Of a DNA stretch of 64,000 nucleotides, positions 18,570 through 30,897 are shown in pieces. The notes under the pieces were generated by a model that saw only the letters and a list, made by a program, of their open reading frames with translations, made no database searches and was not told the origin of the DNA. Origin of the DNA: Acinetobacter seifertii (GTDB lineage: Bacteria > Pseudomonadota > Gammaproteobacteria > Pseudomonadales > Moraxellaceae); contig NZ_KB851203.1 of NCBI RefSeq assembly GCF_000368065.1, forward strand, positions 310,001 to 374,000, given 5' to 3'. Each line of letters starts with the position of its first letter. The stretch's first letter is position 1. A program made the translations under genes and the position numbers.

Positions 18570-20696
18570 ATGAATCAGGTATTCCGTCAGTTTTCTATGG
18601 GGGCTGTAGCGATTGCAATTATGCAGGCTGCATCTGCACAGGTCAGCATGACCAATATTGTACCAACGCAAATTGCAGGTCAGGGTACAGAAATTAGAGT
18701 CATGTTTAATGGTTTGCCTCCACAGCCACAAGCTTACCAACTTGAAAACCCTTCGCGTTTAATACTAGATTTTGATAAAGCGCAACAAAGTTTAAAGCAG
18801 TCTAAAATTGCTGTTGCAACGAATGAAGCAAGTTCCGTTGATGTGACTTCAGATGATGTACGTTCACGCTTAACTGTAAATCTAAAAGATGCTGGTGCTT
18901 TTACAACGCGCGTGGAAGGCAATACTTTTATTCTAAAAATTAATTCAGCTCAAACAACGAATAAACCGATACTAGCAGCTACCGCACAACCACAAGGTGT
19001 TTCAAATATTGGCTTTCAGCGTGGTAGTCAGGGAGAAGGTTTAGTTGTTGTCGATCTTTTGGGAAGTAATACACCTGTAGATGTTCAACAACAAGGCAGT
19101 AAGGTTGTTATAAGAACATTAGGTACAAAGATTCCGACACATTTAGCACGTCGTTTAAATGTAAATGATTTTGCAACGCCCGTATCAAGTATCGATGCTT
19201 ATAATGAAAAAGGTGCTGGTGTAATCACAATTCAGTCATCTGGTAGTTATGAATATATGGCTTATCAAGCTGAAAATAAGCTCACTATTAGTTTGAAACG
19301 TCCACAAGATAAAAGTACATCAGCTTCGTATAAAGCACCAAGTTATTCTGGTAATAAGCTTTCATTAGACTTCCAAGACATTGAAGTGCGTCGTGTATTA
19401 CAGTTGCTTGCCGATTTTACAGGCATCAATATGGTGGCTGCTGATAGTGTGCAAGGTAACATCACGCTACGTTTGAAAGATGTACCTTGGGATCAAGCAC
19501 TAGATATTATTTTAAAAACTAAAAATCTTGATAAACGTCGTAATGGAAATGTAATTTGGATTGCTCCTGTTACTGAATTAATTAAAGCAGAAGATGATGA
19601 GGCAAAAGCCTTAGCTCAAACGATTAAGTTAGCGCCAATCCAAACAGATTATATTCGTTTGAGTTATGCAAAAGCGACTGATGTGCTTAAGTTGATTGAA
19701 GATACTCGTGATGGTAAAGGTGCAGTTGCAAATCGTACCGCAAACTCTGATTCTCTTGCGTTGGAGAGCTTATTAAGTTCACGTGGTAGCGCTGTTGCTG
19801 ATACCCGGACTAATACTTTGATTGTAAATGATACAGCACAAAATATTGATAAAGTTCGTAAAATGATTGAACTACTTGATGTGCAAGTTAAGCAGGTGAT
19901 GGTTGAAGCGCGTATCGTCAGAGCGTCTACGTCATTTACTAAAGAACTTGGAGTTAAGTGGGGTATTCTTTCACAAGGTATTACTAATAATAAAAATTTA
20001 TTGGTTGGTGGTAGTGAAACAACTTTATGGAATTTACGTGACCCTAAAAAAGATGAAACTACTGGAGGCTATAAATATACCATCGAACGTCCAGATAACT
20101 TAAACGTTGATTTGGGAGTCTCTAATCCGGCGGGAAGTATTGCCTTTGGTCTTATCAGTATGTCTGATTTTATGTTAGATCTTGAACTCTCAGCTTTACA
20201 GGCTGATGGTTATGGTGAAGTCATTTCAACCCCTAAAGTCATGACTGCCGATAAGCAAACTGCAAAAGTTGCCACGGGTCAACAAGTTCCTTATCTAACG
20301 ACAACGATATCTGGTGCGGGTTCAGCAGCCACAACATCATTTAAAGATGCTCTTTTAAGTCTTGATGTTACACCTAGCATTACGCCTGACGGTAAAATTC
20401 AAATGAAATTAGATATTTCTAAGGATTCTGTAGCGGGTGAAGCGCCAAATGGTGAGTTAATTCTGAATAAGAATAATATTAATACCAATGTGCTGGTTGA
20501 TAACGGAGAAACCGTCATTTTGGGTGGTGTATTCGAGCAAACAACGACAAATACCCAAACTAAAGTTCCATTCTTTGGGGATATTCCTTTAGTTGGGCGT
20601 TTATTTAGAAAAGATGTAAAGTCTGATGATAAACAAGAGTTACTGATTTTCGTAACACCACGAATTGTTAATGACACTTTGGCGAGAAATCATTAA
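18570..20696 (+). CDS. pilQ: Type IV pilus outer-membrane secretin PilQ
   Basis: Forms the outer-membrane gate through which the pilus passes and through which DNA enters during transformation. The 708 aa have a signal peptide (ending ASAQ at about residue 24) and two AMIN-like peptidoglycan-binding domains (about 25-270). An STN/N0 domain follows (LDFQDIEVRRVLQLLADFTG), then N1 and the secretin core with VEARIVRAS, VISTPKVMTADKQTAKV and a C-terminal GGVFEQTTTNTQTKVPFFGDIPLVGRLF. Ends LLIFVTPRI, as is typical. Sequence intact; expression may suffer from the upstream IS. Confidence 0.96.
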   Translation: MNQVFRQFSMGAVAIAIMQAASAQVSMTNIVPTQIAGQGTEIRVMFNGLPPQPQAYQLENPSRLILDFDKAQQSLKQSKIAVATNEASSVDVTSDDVRSRLTVNLKDAGAFTTRVEGNTFILKINSAQTTNKPILAATAQPQGVSNIGFQRGSQGEGLVVVDLLGSNTPVDVQQQGSKVVIRTLGTKIPTHLARRLNVNDFATPVSSIDAYNEKGAGVITIQSSGSYEYMAYQAENKLTISLKRPQDKSTSASYKAPSYSGNKLSLDFQDIEVRRVLQLLADFTGINMVAADSVQGNITLRLKDVPWDQALDIILKTKNLDKRRNGNVIWIAPVTELIKAEDDEAKALAQTIKLAPIQTDYIRLSYAKATDVLKLIEDTRDGKGAVANRTANSDSLALESLLSSRGSAVADTRTNTLIVNDTAQNIDKVRKMIELLDVQVKQVMVEARIVRASTSFTKELGVKWGILSQGITNNKNLLVGGSETTLWNLRDPKKDETTGGYKYTIERPDNLNVDLGVSNPAGSIAFGLISMSDFMLDLELSALQADGYGEVISTPKVMTADKQTAKVATGQQVPYLTTTISGAGSAATTSFKDALLSLDVTPSITPDGKIQMKLDISKDSVAGEAPNGELILNKNNINTNVLVDNGETVILGGVFEQTTTNTQTKVPFFGDIPLVGRLFRKDVKSDDKQELLIFVTPRIVNDTLARNH

Positions 20697-20707
20697 TATA
20701 TTTTTCA

Positions 20708-21277
20708 ATGAAAGCAATTGAAATAGGTGGCGCCTTGCCAAGCAAAGCGTTTGAAACCCTACCAAATATTTATTTGGTAGGGCCCATGGGGGCAGGAAAA
20801 ACAACCGTTGGACGTCATTTAGCAGAACTATTAGGGCGTGAATTTTTAGATAGTGATCATGAAATTGAGCGCAAGACAGGGGCTACTATTCCTTGGATTT
20901 TTGAAAAAGAGGGAGAGGTTGGGTTCCGAACTCGTGAAACTGTGGTTTTAAATGAGCTGACCTTACGTAAAGCGTTGGTTTTGGCAACAGGTGGTGGCGC
21001 AATTACCCAAGCGCCTAATCGAGAATTTTTAAAGCAACGCGGAATAGTTATTTATCTCTATACACCTGTCGAATTACAATTACAAAGAACCTACCGCGAC
21101 AAAAACAGACCATTATTACAAGTTGAAAATCCTGAACAGAAATTGCGAGACCTATTAAAGATCAGAGACCCTTTGTATCGTGAAGTTGCACATTATACGA
21201 TTGAAACGAATCAAGGCGCTGCACGTGATCTCGCACAAAAGATTTTGCAACTTATTCTATCGAACAAGCTAAAATAG
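20708..21277 (+). CDS. aroK: Shikimate kinase
   Basis: Phosphorylates shikimate in the chorismate pathway. The 189-aa protein has the P-loop VGPMGAGKTTVGR, the shikimate-binding DSDHEIERKTG, GFRTRE and ATGGGAI, and the lid arginines in YRDKNRPLLQ. The N-terminal extension of about 18 residues before the P-loop is longer than in E. coli AroK, so a shorter start is possible, but no better internal start is evident. The gene follows pilQ by 11 bp, the common pilQ-aroK-aroB order. Confidence 0.95.
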   Translation: MKAIEIGGALPSKAFETLPNIYLVGPMGAGKTTVGRHLAELLGREFLDSDHEIERKTGATIPWIFEKEGEVGFRTRETVVLNELTLRKALVLATGGGAITQAPNREFLKQRGIVIYLYTPVELQLQRTYRDKNRPLLQVENPEQKLRDLLKIRDPLYREVAHYTIETNQGAARDLAQKILQLILSNKLK

Positions 21278-21305
21278 ACAAACTGACTAGTGGTTTTATA
21301 AATTC

Positions 21306-22388
21306 ATGCAAACATTACATGTTGAATTAGGCGAACGCCGTTATCCTATTTTTATTGGTAGTCAACTTGACCCGAAACAATTACTAGAGCCTTATATTCA
21401 TGGTCAACAGGTCATGATAGTCAGTAATGTGACGGTTGCGCCTTTATATTTAAGCCACTATCAGGAAGCTTTAAAAAGTTTAGGTAAAACAGTTGCGACT
21501 TGTATTTTGCCTGATGGTGAAAAATACAAAGATATTCAACATCTAAATTTGATTTTTGATGCATTACTTGAAGCTGGTTTTAACCGTGATTGTACCGTTT
21601 TAGCTTTGGGTGGTGGCGTGATTGGTGATATGGCTGGTTTTGCATCTGCTTGTTTCCAGCGTGGAGTTTACTTTGTTCAGGTTCCTACCACATTACTTTC
21701 ACAAGTAGATTCAAGTGTTGGTGGAAAAACAGGAATCAATCATCCACTTGGTAAAAATATGTTAGGTGCTTTTCAACAGCCGCAAGTTGTTCTGGCTGAT
21801 ATGGCACAACTCAATACATTACCAGAACGTGAACTTTCAGCAGGTTTAGCTGAAGTGATTAAATATGCTCTTTTAGGTGATGTCGATTTCTTGGTATGGC
21901 TTGAAGAAAATATGGATGGGCTTGTTGCGAGAGATGCTAATTTACTTGCAGAAGCTGTCTATCGTTCATGTGCTCACAAAGCGCGTATCGTTGCGAATGA
22001 TGAAAAGGAACAAGGTGAACGTGCTTTACTTAATTTAGGCCACACTTTCGGTCATGCGATTGAGTCATATCTTGGTTATGGTACTTGGTTACACGGTGAA
22101 GCTGTTGCAACCGGTATGATCATGGCAGCAGATTTATCTCAGCGTTTGGGCTGGATCTCAACTGAAGATGTAGCACGTACAAAAAAAATCATTCAACGTG
22201 CGAATTTGCCGATATCATGTCCACAAATTCCATTGGATGATTTCCTTGGATACATGGCGCATGACAAAAAAGTTCTCAATGGGCAATTACGTTTGGTGTT
22301 ATTAAAACAACTTGGACAAGCTGTCATTACTAAAGACTTTGATGTCGAATTGATGAAGCAAGCTATTTTGGCAAATCAACACGGATAA
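21306..22388 (+). CDS. aroB: 3-Dehydroquinate synthase
   Basis: NAD- and metal-dependent second enzyme of the shikimate pathway. The 360-aa length is typical. Motifs include [35 protein letters not shown], the metal-binding glutamate/histidines in [26 protein letters not shown] and GEAVATGM, and the C-terminal [11 protein letters not shown]. Intact and in operon order after aroK. Confidence 0.97.
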   Translation: MQTLHVELGERRYPIFIGSQLDPKQLLEPYIHGQQVMIVSNVTVAPLYLSHYQEALKSLGKTVATCILPDGEKYKDIQHLNLIFDALLEAGFNRDCTVLALGGGVIGDMAGFASACFQRGVYFVQVPTTLLSQVDSSVGGKTGINHPLGKNMLGAFQQPQVVLADMAQLNTLPERELSAGLAEVIKYALLGDVDFLVWLEENMDGLVARDANLLAEAVYRSCAHKARIVANDEKEQGERALLNLGHTFGHAIESYLGYGTWLHGEAVATGMIMAADLSQRLGWISTEDVARTKKIIQRANLPISCPQIPLDDFLGYMAHDKKVLNGQLRLVLLKQLGQAVITKDFDVELMKQAILANQHG

Positions 22389-22403
22389 AAAATAAGGTAA
22401 AGC

Positions 22404-23243
22404 ATGACTGTATCACGTACACTTTGGCAGAATGTTCAACAATATATCTGGTTGGTTGGTGGTATTGCCTGCTTATTCCTTGCTTTTATTTTTTGGGTAA
22501 TTACCGATAGTAAGAAGTTGGTTGAAGTTGAAAAGTCAGCTGATTCTGATGCGCCTGTTCAAATTCAACCAGAGAAAGTTGCTACGACACCTAACTTAGG
22601 TGCTTTAGCTGATGAAGTTCGTCCACTTGATCTAACAACTCGTACAGTTGCATCTGGTGAGCATGAGCCAGAGTTTCGTGGTACGAAATTTATTAACGAA
22701 AATAAAAAACAATGGACGCTTGAGATATTTAGAGCCTCTGATGAAGACATCATTAAAAACTTTTTAAAAAATCGTAGTGATCGTAATAAATTTATTTATT
22801 TTCGCTTAAGTGGTGAACAGCAAGCGGAGCAGTATGTTTTGGTTTATGGAACCTTTAAACGCTCAGACGATGCAATTCAGCAGTTAACGCAGATTAACCT
22901 ACAATTGCCTGAGTCTATTAAGCCTCAGCCACAACAGTTCTCAAGTTATGCTCCTTTGGTCAATGATTTGGGTGCAGATGAGATGAAAGGTGGGAATAAT
23001 CAGCTTTATGAGGTTCGTCTGCGTCCAGCCGCTCTACCTACAATTGATGAATCATTATTGATGGCTGGATCAACTAATGCCGCAGTTAATGTTCAGCCGA
23101 AAGCTCCAGCAACCAATTCAGCCACTAATACCACTATTGTTCGCCGTGATGCTCAAGGAAATGTAGTGGATGTACAACAATCGAATTCAAATATTGATCA
23201 ACCGAATAAGCCAGCTCAAACACGGTCAAACGATGTTCAATAA
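22404..23243 (+). CDS. Membrane-anchored SPOR-like protein
   Basis: 279 aa with a short cytoplasmic N-terminus, one membrane helix (about residues 12-33, YIWLVGGIACLFLAFIFWVI) and a periplasmic part. A region at about residues 95-170 (QWTLEIFRASDEDIIKNFL then YVLVYGTFKRSDDAIQQL) looks like a SPOR peptidoglycan-binding fold. The C-terminus is low-complexity N/Q/A/P-rich. Equivalent genes (damX-like) often follow aroB in gammaproteobacteria and act in cell division by binding denuded septal glycan. Function here is inferred from topology and position. Confidence 0.75.
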   Translation: MTVSRTLWQNVQQYIWLVGGIACLFLAFIFWVITDSKKLVEVEKSADSDAPVQIQPEKVATTPNLGALADEVRPLDLTTRTVASGEHEPEFRGTKFINENKKQWTLEIFRASDEDIIKNFLKNRSDRNKFIYFRLSGEQQAEQYVLVYGTFKRSDDAIQQLTQINLQLPESIKPQPQQFSSYAPLVNDLGADEMKGGNNQLYEVRLRPAALPTIDESLLMAGSTNAAVNVQPKAPATNSATNTTIVRRDAQGNVVDVQQSNSNIDQPNKPAQTRSNDVQ

Positions 23244-23292
23244 AAATGCCTCAAATAAGGGCGGGAAAAGGAGATAATTTGCTCAATAATAT

Positions 23293-23307
23293 GCACAATA
23301 TTAGTGC
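23293..23307. promoter_or_regulatory. Candidate NtrC binding site upstream of gltB
   Basis: GCAC-AATATTA-GTGC, a GCAC-N7-GTGC dyad with the spacing of enterobacterial NtrC enhancers. Its centre is about 160 bp before the predicted start of transcription. A weaker relative, GACC-N7-GTGC at 23333-23347, lies 40 bp downstream, close to four helical turns. Confidence 0.55.
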
Positions 23308-23433
23308 AAAATAGAATCTAATAATATTTTTTGACCATATCTGGTGCATATTTAGTCATTTTTTGGTGTGATAACGCGAATAAAATAGATATATTTATAT
23401 TGAATATAAGTACTTAGATTAATTTTTATTATA

Positions 23434-23449
23434 TGGCACACTTTTTGCT
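23434..23449 (+). promoter_or_regulatory. Sigma-54 (-24/-12) promoter of gltBD
   Basis: TGGCAC-ACTTT-TTGCT matches the sigma-54 consensus with the invariant GG-N10-GC spacing (GG 23435-23436, GC 23447-23448). Transcription would start near 23461. Confidence 0.75.
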
Positions 23450-23732
23450 TTATTGTTGTGCTTATTAATGTGCTGCAAACTATTTTAGCCCTCTAAGAAG
23501 TGAATTCTATGCAGAGTCGTGGGGTCGAACTGCTTTAAAAGAGTGCGAAATAAGTCAAAACATTTTTCTAGCAAAAACCAGTGTACGTAAAAATGGAACA
23601 GCGTATATTGGCTTATCAGCCCAAAATTTTTTATTTGCGAAACATTGAGCTAACTATCATCGGTAGGCACTATCGCAAAAAGAAGTTGTTTGTTTGACGC
23701 TCGAAAGAGCATTATTGAAAGAAGGGTACGCT

Positions 23733-26700
23733 ATGCACATGCCATCGCCTAATACTGTAGCTCCCGCTCAAGGTTTATATCAGCCTGATGAGTTTAAGGA
23801 TAACTGTGGTTTTGGACTAATTGCCCATATGAAGGGTGAATCAAGTCATCATCTAGTAGAAACCGCGATTCACAGTTTAAGTTGCATGACGCACCGTGGT
23901 GGTATTGCCGCAGATGGCAAGACGGGAGATGGTTGCGGCTTATTATTGGCGATGCCAAAGCAATTTTTCCGTGATGAAGCAAAAAAACTAAGTGATATTA
24001 CACTCAGTGAAATTTTTGCTGTGGGTACGGTATTTTTAAATATTGATCCAGCATTAGCACAGCACTCTAAAAATATTTTAACGAAAGAAATCGAGTCAGA
24101 AGGTTTACGTGTACTTGCTTGGCGTATCGTTCCTACAAATAACGATGCATTAGGTGAAATTGCGCTTCAATCTTTACCAGCTTTTGAACAAGTCATTGTG
24201 AACTGTCCAATGGGTGTAACTGAGGTTGAATTTAACCGTAAGTTATTCTTGGCGCGTCGCCGTGCGGAACAACAACTCCAAAAAGATCCGCTATTTTATG
24301 TGACTACACTTTGTTCAACAGTCATTAGCTATAAAGGCTTGATGATGCCTGCGGCAATTGCTGAGTTCTATACAGACTTGGCAGATGAGCGCTTAAAATC
24401 GCATATTGTGGTATTCCACCAACGTTTCTCTACAAATACATTACCGCGTTGGCCTTTGGCTCAGCCATTCCGTTACCTTGCGCATAATGGTGAAATCAAT
24501 ACCATTACAGCAAACCGTAACTGGGCATTGGCACGTACGCCTAAATTTGAAAACCCATTATTACCTGGTCTTACTGAGCTTAATCCGATTGTAAACCGCA
24601 CAGGTTCAGACTCTTCAAGCCTAGATAACATGCTTGAGATTTTGGTGGGTGGTGGTATGGATTTATTCCGTGCATTACGCATGCTCGTTCCACCAGCTTG
24701 GCAAAACGTTGAAACTTTAGATGCAGACTTACGTGCATTCTATGAGTTTAACTCTAAGCATATGGAAGCTTGGGATGGTCCTGCCGGTCTTGTTATTCAA
24801 GATGGTCGTCATGCGATTTGTATGCTTGACCGTAATGGTTTACGTCCTGCACGTTGGGTAATTACCAAAAATGATTACATCACCTTAGCATCTGAAATCG
24901 GTGTTTGGGGCTATGAACCTGAAGATGTAGTTTCTAAAGGCCGTGTAGGTCCGGGTCAAATTTTGGTAGTTGATACCCTAACAGGTAAAGTACTCGATAC
25001 TAAAGATGTGAGTACACATTTGAAAAACATGCGTCCGTACCGCGAATGGCTACGTGATCATGCAATTCGTTTAAAAGCAGACCCAGAACTTGAAGAACAA
25101 CTTGTTGATAAAGGTTTAACTGGTGAGGCATTAAAAGTAGCTCAAAAAATGTTTATGGTGACATTTGAAGAGCGTGACCAGTTATTACGCCCAATCGCTG
25201 AAAGTGGACAGGAAGCAGTAGGCTCTATGGGTGATGATACACCTATGGCTGTATTGTCTCGTCAAGTACGCCATGTGACAGATTATTTCCGTCAACAGTT
25301 TGCACAAGTAACAAACCCACCAATTGACCCGCTACGTGAGTCAATTGTAATGTCGTTAGAGACCTGTTTGGGTCGTGAGCAAAATGTATTTGAGCAAGGC
25401 CCTGAGCATGCTGATCGTATCATCATCTCTAGTCCAGTATTGTCAAATTCAAAAATGCAGCAAATCCGTAGCATTGAGCGTCCGGGTTATGAAGCAGTTG
25501 ATATCAACTTAAACTATGCCGAAGAAGAAGGTTTGCAAGCTGCGATTACACGTATCTGTGAAGAAGCGGCGCAAGCAGTTCGTGATGGCAAAACTTTAAT
25601 TGTCTTAACAGATAAAAATGTCAGCCAAGGTTTATTACCAGCAAACGCAGCACTTGCAACAGGTGCGGTACACCATTACCTCATTAAAACTGGTTTGCGC
25701 ACTGATGCAAACATTATGGTTGAAACTGGTTTTGCACGTGATCCGCACCAATTTGCGGTATTACTTGGTTTTGGTGCGACTGCTGTTTACCCATACCTTG
25801 CATATGACGTCATCAATGACTTGATTGCTAAAGGTGAGCTTTTAGGTGATCCGATTCATGCACAAGCAAACTTCCGTAAAGGTATTGAGAAAGGCTTATT
25901 AAAAGTTCTTTCAAAAATGGGTATCTCTACAGTTGCTTCTTACCGTGGTGGTCAGCTTTTTGAAGCAGTAGGCTTATCTTCTGAAGTTGTGGATCAGTGT
26001 TTCTTGGGCGTTCCAAGTCGTATCCAAGGTGCAACTTTTGTTGATCTTGAAAATGATCAGAAAAAATTAGCAGCAACAGCTTGGTCAAGTCGTAAACCAA
26101 TTGATCAGGGTGGTTTGCTTAAATTCGTATTTGGTAAAGAGTACCATGCGTTTAACCCAGATGTGATTAACTCACTACATAAAGCGGTTCGCTCTGGTAA
26201 ATACGAAGACTTTAAAGAATATGCTGAATTGGTAAATAACCGTCCAGTAGCGACTATTCGTGACTTATTTAAGTTAAAAACAACTAATCCGATCCCAGTT
26301 GAACAAGTTGAATCGGTTGAAGAGATCTTGCCTCGTTTCGACTCGGCAGGGATGTCTTTAGGTGCGCTTTCTCCAGAAGCTCATGAAGCGATTGCAATTG
26401 CGATGAACACCATTGGTGGTCGTTCAAACTCTGGTGAGGGTGGTGAAGACCCTGCGCGTTACGGCACAATTCGTAACTCGAAAATCAAGCAAATCGCATC
26501 TGGTCGTTTCGGTGTAACACCTGCATATTTAACTTCTGCTGAAGTATTGCAAATTAAAGTTGCTCAAGGTGCAAAACCGGGTGAAGGTGGTCAGTTACCA
26601 GGCGGTAAAGTAAATGGCTTGATTGCGCGTTTACGTTACTCAGTACCGGGCGTGACACTTATTTCACCTCCGCCACACCACGACATTTACTCAATTGAAG

Positions 26701-28214
26701 ATTTGTCTCAGTTAATTTTTGACTTGAAACAAGTTAATCCGAAAGCAATGGTATCTGTGAAGTTGGTATCTGAACCAGGTGTAGGTACGATTGCTGCTGG
26801 TGTTGCAAAAGCTTATGCGGACTTCATTACCATTTCAGGTTATGACGGTGGTACTGCTGCATCTCCGCTTTCATCAATTCACCATGCAGGTTCGCCATGG
26901 GAACTTGGTCTAAGTGAAGCGCATCAGGCACTTCGTGTAAATGACTTACGTGGCAAAGTACGTGTACAAACTGACGGTGGTTTAAAAACTGGTCTTGATG
27001 TGATCAAGGCTGCAATTTTAGGTGCTGAAAGTTTTGGTTTTGGTTCAACACCAATGATCGCTTTAGGTTGTAAATACCTCCGTATTTGTCACTTAAACAA
27101 CTGTGCAACTGGTGTTGCAACTCAACAAGATCATTTACGTCAAGAACATTATATTGGCGAGCCAGAAATGCTCATTAATTTCTTCCACTTTATTGCGGAA
27201 GAAACTCGTGAATGGTTGGCAGCATTAGGTGTTTCTTCATTGAAAGACTTAATTGGTCGTGTGGACTTGCTTGAAGTATTACCGGGTGAAACTGAAAAAC
27301 ATGCTCACCTTGATTTAAGTGCATTATTAACTTCTCATCCTTCTGCTGAAGGTAAAGCGCAGTATTGTGAAGTTCAAGGTAATGCGCCATTTGATAAGGG
27401 TATATTGGCTGAGAAAATGGTTGCAGAAATGCTTCCTGCAATTGAGTCAAGTGCAGGTGGTCAATTCAACTTTAACGTCGTGAACTGTGACCGTTCAATT
27501 GGCGCACGTGTATCGGGTGAAATTGCTCGTCGTTATGGCAACTTGGGTATGGAAGCACATCCAGTTGTAATGAACTTAACAGGTACAGCTGGTCAGTCAC
27601 TTGGTGTATGGAACGCTGGTGGTTTGCATATCCGTCTTGAAGGTGATGCAAACGATTATGTAGGTAAAGGTATGGCTGGTGGTCGTATCTCGATCTTCCC
27701 ACCAAAAGGTTCACCTTTCCAAACCCAAAATACAGCAATTATTGGTAATACCTGTTTATATGGTGCAACTGGCGGTAAGTTATTTGCAGCTGGTACGGCA
27801 GGTGAGCGTTTCGCAGTTCGTAACTCTGGTGCGTTCGCTGTTATTGAGGGTGCAGGCGACCACTGCTGTGAATACATGACTGGTGGTGTTGTGACTGTGC
27901 TTGGAAAAGTGGGTCATAACTTCGGTGCAGGTATGACAGGTGGCTTTGCTTATGTACTTGACCTCGATAATGACTTTGTAGATTACTACAACCACGAGTT
28001 AATTGACTTAACTCGTATTTCAACAGAATCTATGGAAGATCATAAAGAGTTCTTGTTGCGTATTATTGACGAGCATATCAAAGAAACAGGTAGTGCTTGG
28101 GCTTATAAAATCCGCAATGAGTTCGACTTCTACAGCCGTAAATTCTGGCTTGTAAAACCAAAAGCTGCTAACTTGCAATCGCTTTTGAAAACTACACAAG
28201 CTGACCCACAATAA
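23733..28214 (+). CDS. gltB: Glutamate synthase (NADPH), large subunit
   Basis: Converts glutamine and 2-oxoglutarate to two glutamates, the main ammonium assimilation route with glutamine synthetase. The start is chosen at ATG 23733 (1493 aa, the usual size); an upstream in-frame TTG at 23694 gives 13 extra residues but has no ribosome-binding site. A propeptide ends before Cys25 (KDNCGFGL), the predicted N-terminal nucleophile of the class II glutaminase. The central domain, FMN domain ([20 protein letters not shown]), 3Fe-4S cysteines ([19 protein letters not shown]) and C-terminal beta-helix ([21 protein letters not shown]) follow. Likely nitrogen-controlled through the sigma-54 promoter upstream. 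Confidence 0.97.
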   Translation: MHMPSPNTVAPAQGLYQPDEFKDNCGFGLIAHMKGESSHHLVETAIHSLSCMTHRGGIAADGKTGDGCGLLLAMPKQFFRDEAKKLSDITLSEIFAVGTVFLNIDPALAQHSKNILTKEIESEGLRVLAWRIVPTNNDALGEIALQSLPAFEQVIVNCPMGVTEVEFNRKLFLARRRAEQQLQKDPLFYVTTLCSTVISYKGLMMPAAIAEFYTDLADERLKSHIVVFHQRFSTNTLPRWPLAQPFRYLAHNGEINTITANRNWALARTPKFENPLLPGLTELNPIVNRTGSDSSSLDNMLEILVGGGMDLFRALRMLVPPAWQNVETLDADLRAFYEFNSKHMEAWDGPAGLVIQDGRHAICMLDRNGLRPARWVITKNDYITLASEIGVWGYEPEDVVSKGRVGPGQILVVDTLTGKVLDTKDVSTHLKNMRPYREWLRDHAIRLKADPELEEQLVDKGLTGEALKVAQKMFMVTFEERDQLLRPIAESGQEAVGSMGDDTPMAVLSRQVRHVTDYFRQQFAQVTNPPIDPLRESIVMSLETCLGREQNVFEQGPEHADRIIISSPVLSNSKMQQIRSIERPGYEAVDINLNYAEEEGLQAAITRICEEAAQAVRDGKTLIVLTDKNVSQGLLPANAALATGAVHHYLIKTGLRTDANIMVETGFARDPHQFAVLLGFGATAVYPYLAYDVINDLIAKGELLGDPIHAQANFRKGIEKGLLKVLSKMGISTVASYRGGQLFEAVGLSSEVVDQCFLGVPSRIQGATFVDLENDQKKLAATAWSSRKPIDQGGLLKFVFGKEYHAFNPDVINSLHKAVRSGKYEDFKEYAELVNNRPVATIRDLFKLKTTNPIPVEQVESVEEILPRFDSAGMSLGALSPEAHEAIAIAMNTIGGRSNSGEGGEDPARYGTIRNSKIKQIASGRFGVTPAYLTSAEVLQIKVAQGAKPGEGGQLPGGKVNGLIARLRYSVPGVTLISPPPHHDIYSIEDLSQLIFDLKQVNPKAMVSVKLVSEPGVGTIAAGVAKAYADFITISGYDGGTAASPLSSIHHAGSPWELGLSEAHQALRVNDLRGKVRVQTDGGLKTGLDVIKAAILGAESFGFGSTPMIALGCKYLRICHLNNCATGVATQQDHLRQEHYIGEPEMLINFFHFIAEETREWLAALGVSSLKDLIGRVDLLEVLPGETEKHAHLDLSALLTSHPSAEGKAQYCEVQGNAPFDKGILAEKMVAEMLPAIESSAGGQFNFNVVNCDRSIGARVSGEIARRYGNLGMEAHPVVMNLTGTAGQSLGVWNAGGLHIRLEGDANDYVGKGMAGGRISIFPPKGSPFQTQNTAIIGNTCLYGATGGKLFAAGTAGERFAVRNSGAFAVIEGAGDHCCEYMTGGVVTVLGKVGHNFGAGMTGGFAYVLDLDNDFVDYYNHELIDLTRISTESMEDHKEFLLRIIDEHIKETGSAWAYKIRNEFDFYSRKFWLVKPKAANLQSLLKTTQADPQ

Positions 28215-28256
28215 TTCCACGACTGCAAAGACATAGGCAGGTGCGGGCAACAGTGA

Positions 28257-29705
<1,449 letters not shown>

Positions 29706-29734
29706 TCTAAAAAATCATTACTAAAGTTTTTGAT

Positions 29735-29763
29735 AAAGCCTGCGATATGCAGGCTTTATTTTT
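29735..29763. terminator. Terminator of gltBD
   Basis: Perfect hairpin AAAGCCTGC (29735-29743), GATAT loop, GCAGGCTTT (29749-29757), then ATTTTTT. It could also end transcription from the opposite strand. Confidence 0.85.
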
Positions 29764-29768
29764 TGCCA

Positions 29769-29840
29769 TTAATCGGTTTGACGTTTTTGGCAAATACAAT
29801 AAGCTTTTTTGCCCTTTTTAGTGCCTAAGTCCCACGACAT
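29769..29840 (-). CDS. Possible small protein (23 aa), unverified
   Basis: A short minus-strand frame, ATG at 29840 to TAA at 29769-29771, encoding a basic 23-residue peptide ending AYCICQKRQTD. It starts after a purine-rich AGAGAGC stretch and stops just before the gltD terminator, which would serve it from the other side. The CxC pair among lysines and arginines looks protein-like, but the length is too short to be sure and it overlaps the promoter region of the next gene. I do not recognise it. Confidence 0.25.
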   Translation of the reverse strand: MSWDLGTKKGKKAYCICQKRQTD

Positions 29841-29878
29841 ACTCAAAGCTCTCTTCTTCAATACAGTAGGTGTTGAGC

Positions 29879-30766
29879 ATGAACATCGCAGGTATGACGG
29901 CAGAAAAATCATATTTAAATCGTCGAAAAGCGTTGGGTATTACGGTGCGTCGGCTTGAGTTTAATCCTCAAGCAATCAAGCGCTATTATTTTGCAAATTC
30001 GCCTTTAATGTCCCATTTTTTAACTGCACTCTCTTCAACATTTCCAGTTGGAGAACAGTTTTTTGTAAATAGTGTGCGCAATGTACGCGACAAAGTTTCA
30101 GACCCTCAACTACAGGCACAAATTGCAGCTTTTATTGGGCAAGAAGCAATGCATTCAAAAGCGCATGGTGAATTTAATGAGGCTTGGCGCCGTGATGACT
30201 ATAATTTGGATCGTTTTCAAGCGTGGTTAAATGAACGTGATAAATACTTAAGGACAATTCCACCTAAGCTACAGCTGGCACTGACATGTGCATTTGAGCA
30301 TTTTACGGCTTTGCTTGGAGGATATATTTTACAGCATCCTGAACTACTAAAAACTTTAGATCAAGATGCTCTAAAGCTTTGGGTCTGGCACGCTATTGAG
30401 GAAATTGAACATCGTTCAGTTGCATTTGATGTCTATCAACATGTTTATGGCGATGACCGTATTCGCCGTTTACTCATGCGTAGTGTCACTACAGGATTTG
30501 CGAGTCTTGCTTTCTATGGTACAACGCGATTATTTTGGCAAGATAAATGGAAAAGCTTGCCTAAAATGGGAGGAAATATTTTTGGCGTATATTTGCTTGT
30601 TAAAATGATTATACAACTGACACCAGAATACTTTGCTTATTACAAAAAGGACTTTCATCCGAGCCAAAAAAATTATGGCCAGATGGTCGATTACTGGAAG
30701 AGTTATTTGGCCGATGAATACCAAATGACAAGTTTCCAAAAGGAAACAAGGTTAAGACCAAGCTAG
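29879..30766 (+). CDS. Metal-dependent hydrolase family protein (ferritin-like di-iron type)
   Basis: About 295 aa, resembling the Pfam 'metal-dependent hydrolase' family (PF10118). Metal-ligand-like motifs are spaced as in ferritin-like di-iron proteins: GQEAMHSKAHGEFN, AFEHFTALLGGYIL and WHAIEEIEHRSVAFDVYQ (ExxH repeats). A hydrophobic stretch near the C-terminus (IFGVYLLVKMIIQL) may touch the membrane. ATG 29879 is preferred over GTG 29870 because AGTAGG lies 8 bases before it. Substrate is unknown; the family name is descriptive only. Confidence 0.75.
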   Translation: MNIAGMTAEKSYLNRRKALGITVRRLEFNPQAIKRYYFANSPLMSHFLTALSSTFPVGEQFFVNSVRNVRDKVSDPQLQAQIAAFIGQEAMHSKAHGEFNEAWRRDDYNLDRFQAWLNERDKYLRTIPPKLQLALTCAFEHFTALLGGYILQHPELLKTLDQDALKLWVWHAIEEIEHRSVAFDVYQHVYGDDRIRRLLMRSVTTGFASLAFYGTTRLFWQDKWKSLPKMGGNIFGVYLLVKMIIQLTPEYFAYYKKDFHPSQKNYGQMVDYWKSYLADEYQMTSFQKETRLRPS

Positions 30767-30768
30767 AA

Positions 30769-30799
30769 TAAAAACCGGATTTAAAGATCCGGTTTTTTT
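30769..30799 (+). terminator. Terminator of the metal-dependent hydrolase gene
   Basis: AAAACCGGAT (30771-30780), short A/T loop, GATCCGGTT followed by TTTTTT. It lies just after the stop codon. Confidence 0.85.
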
Positions 30800-30897
30800 A
30801 AATCTATAAAATAAAAGCAACACAATAATGCCAAATTCATCATACAATCGAGACAAGAGGTTAAAAATATAAAGAAAAACTTGAGGATAAAGTGACG

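Larger units (their letters stand above)
23244..23732 (+). promoter_or_regulatory. gltB upstream region: sigma-54 control and long untranslated leader
   Basis: A 489-bp gene-free stretch. From left to right it holds an NtrC-like dyad at 23293-23307, a weaker one at 23333-23347, a sigma-54 promoter at 23434-23449, and about 270 bases of leader before the gltB ATG. Within the leader two short frames have starts: ATG at 23508 (9 codons) and ATG at 23593 (34 codons, ending 23697). Neither has a convincing ribosome-binding site or recognisable product, so I do not call them as genes. Confidence 0.55.

Noticed and set aside
23508..23697. Leader peptides upstream of gltB
   Set aside because: Two short frames exist, but neither has a clear ribosome-binding site, regulatory codon run or attenuator hairpin, so no gene is called.
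27190..27879. Several long frames on both strands inside gltB
   Set aside because: They are by-products of gltB codon usage; the gltB frame is conserved throughout.
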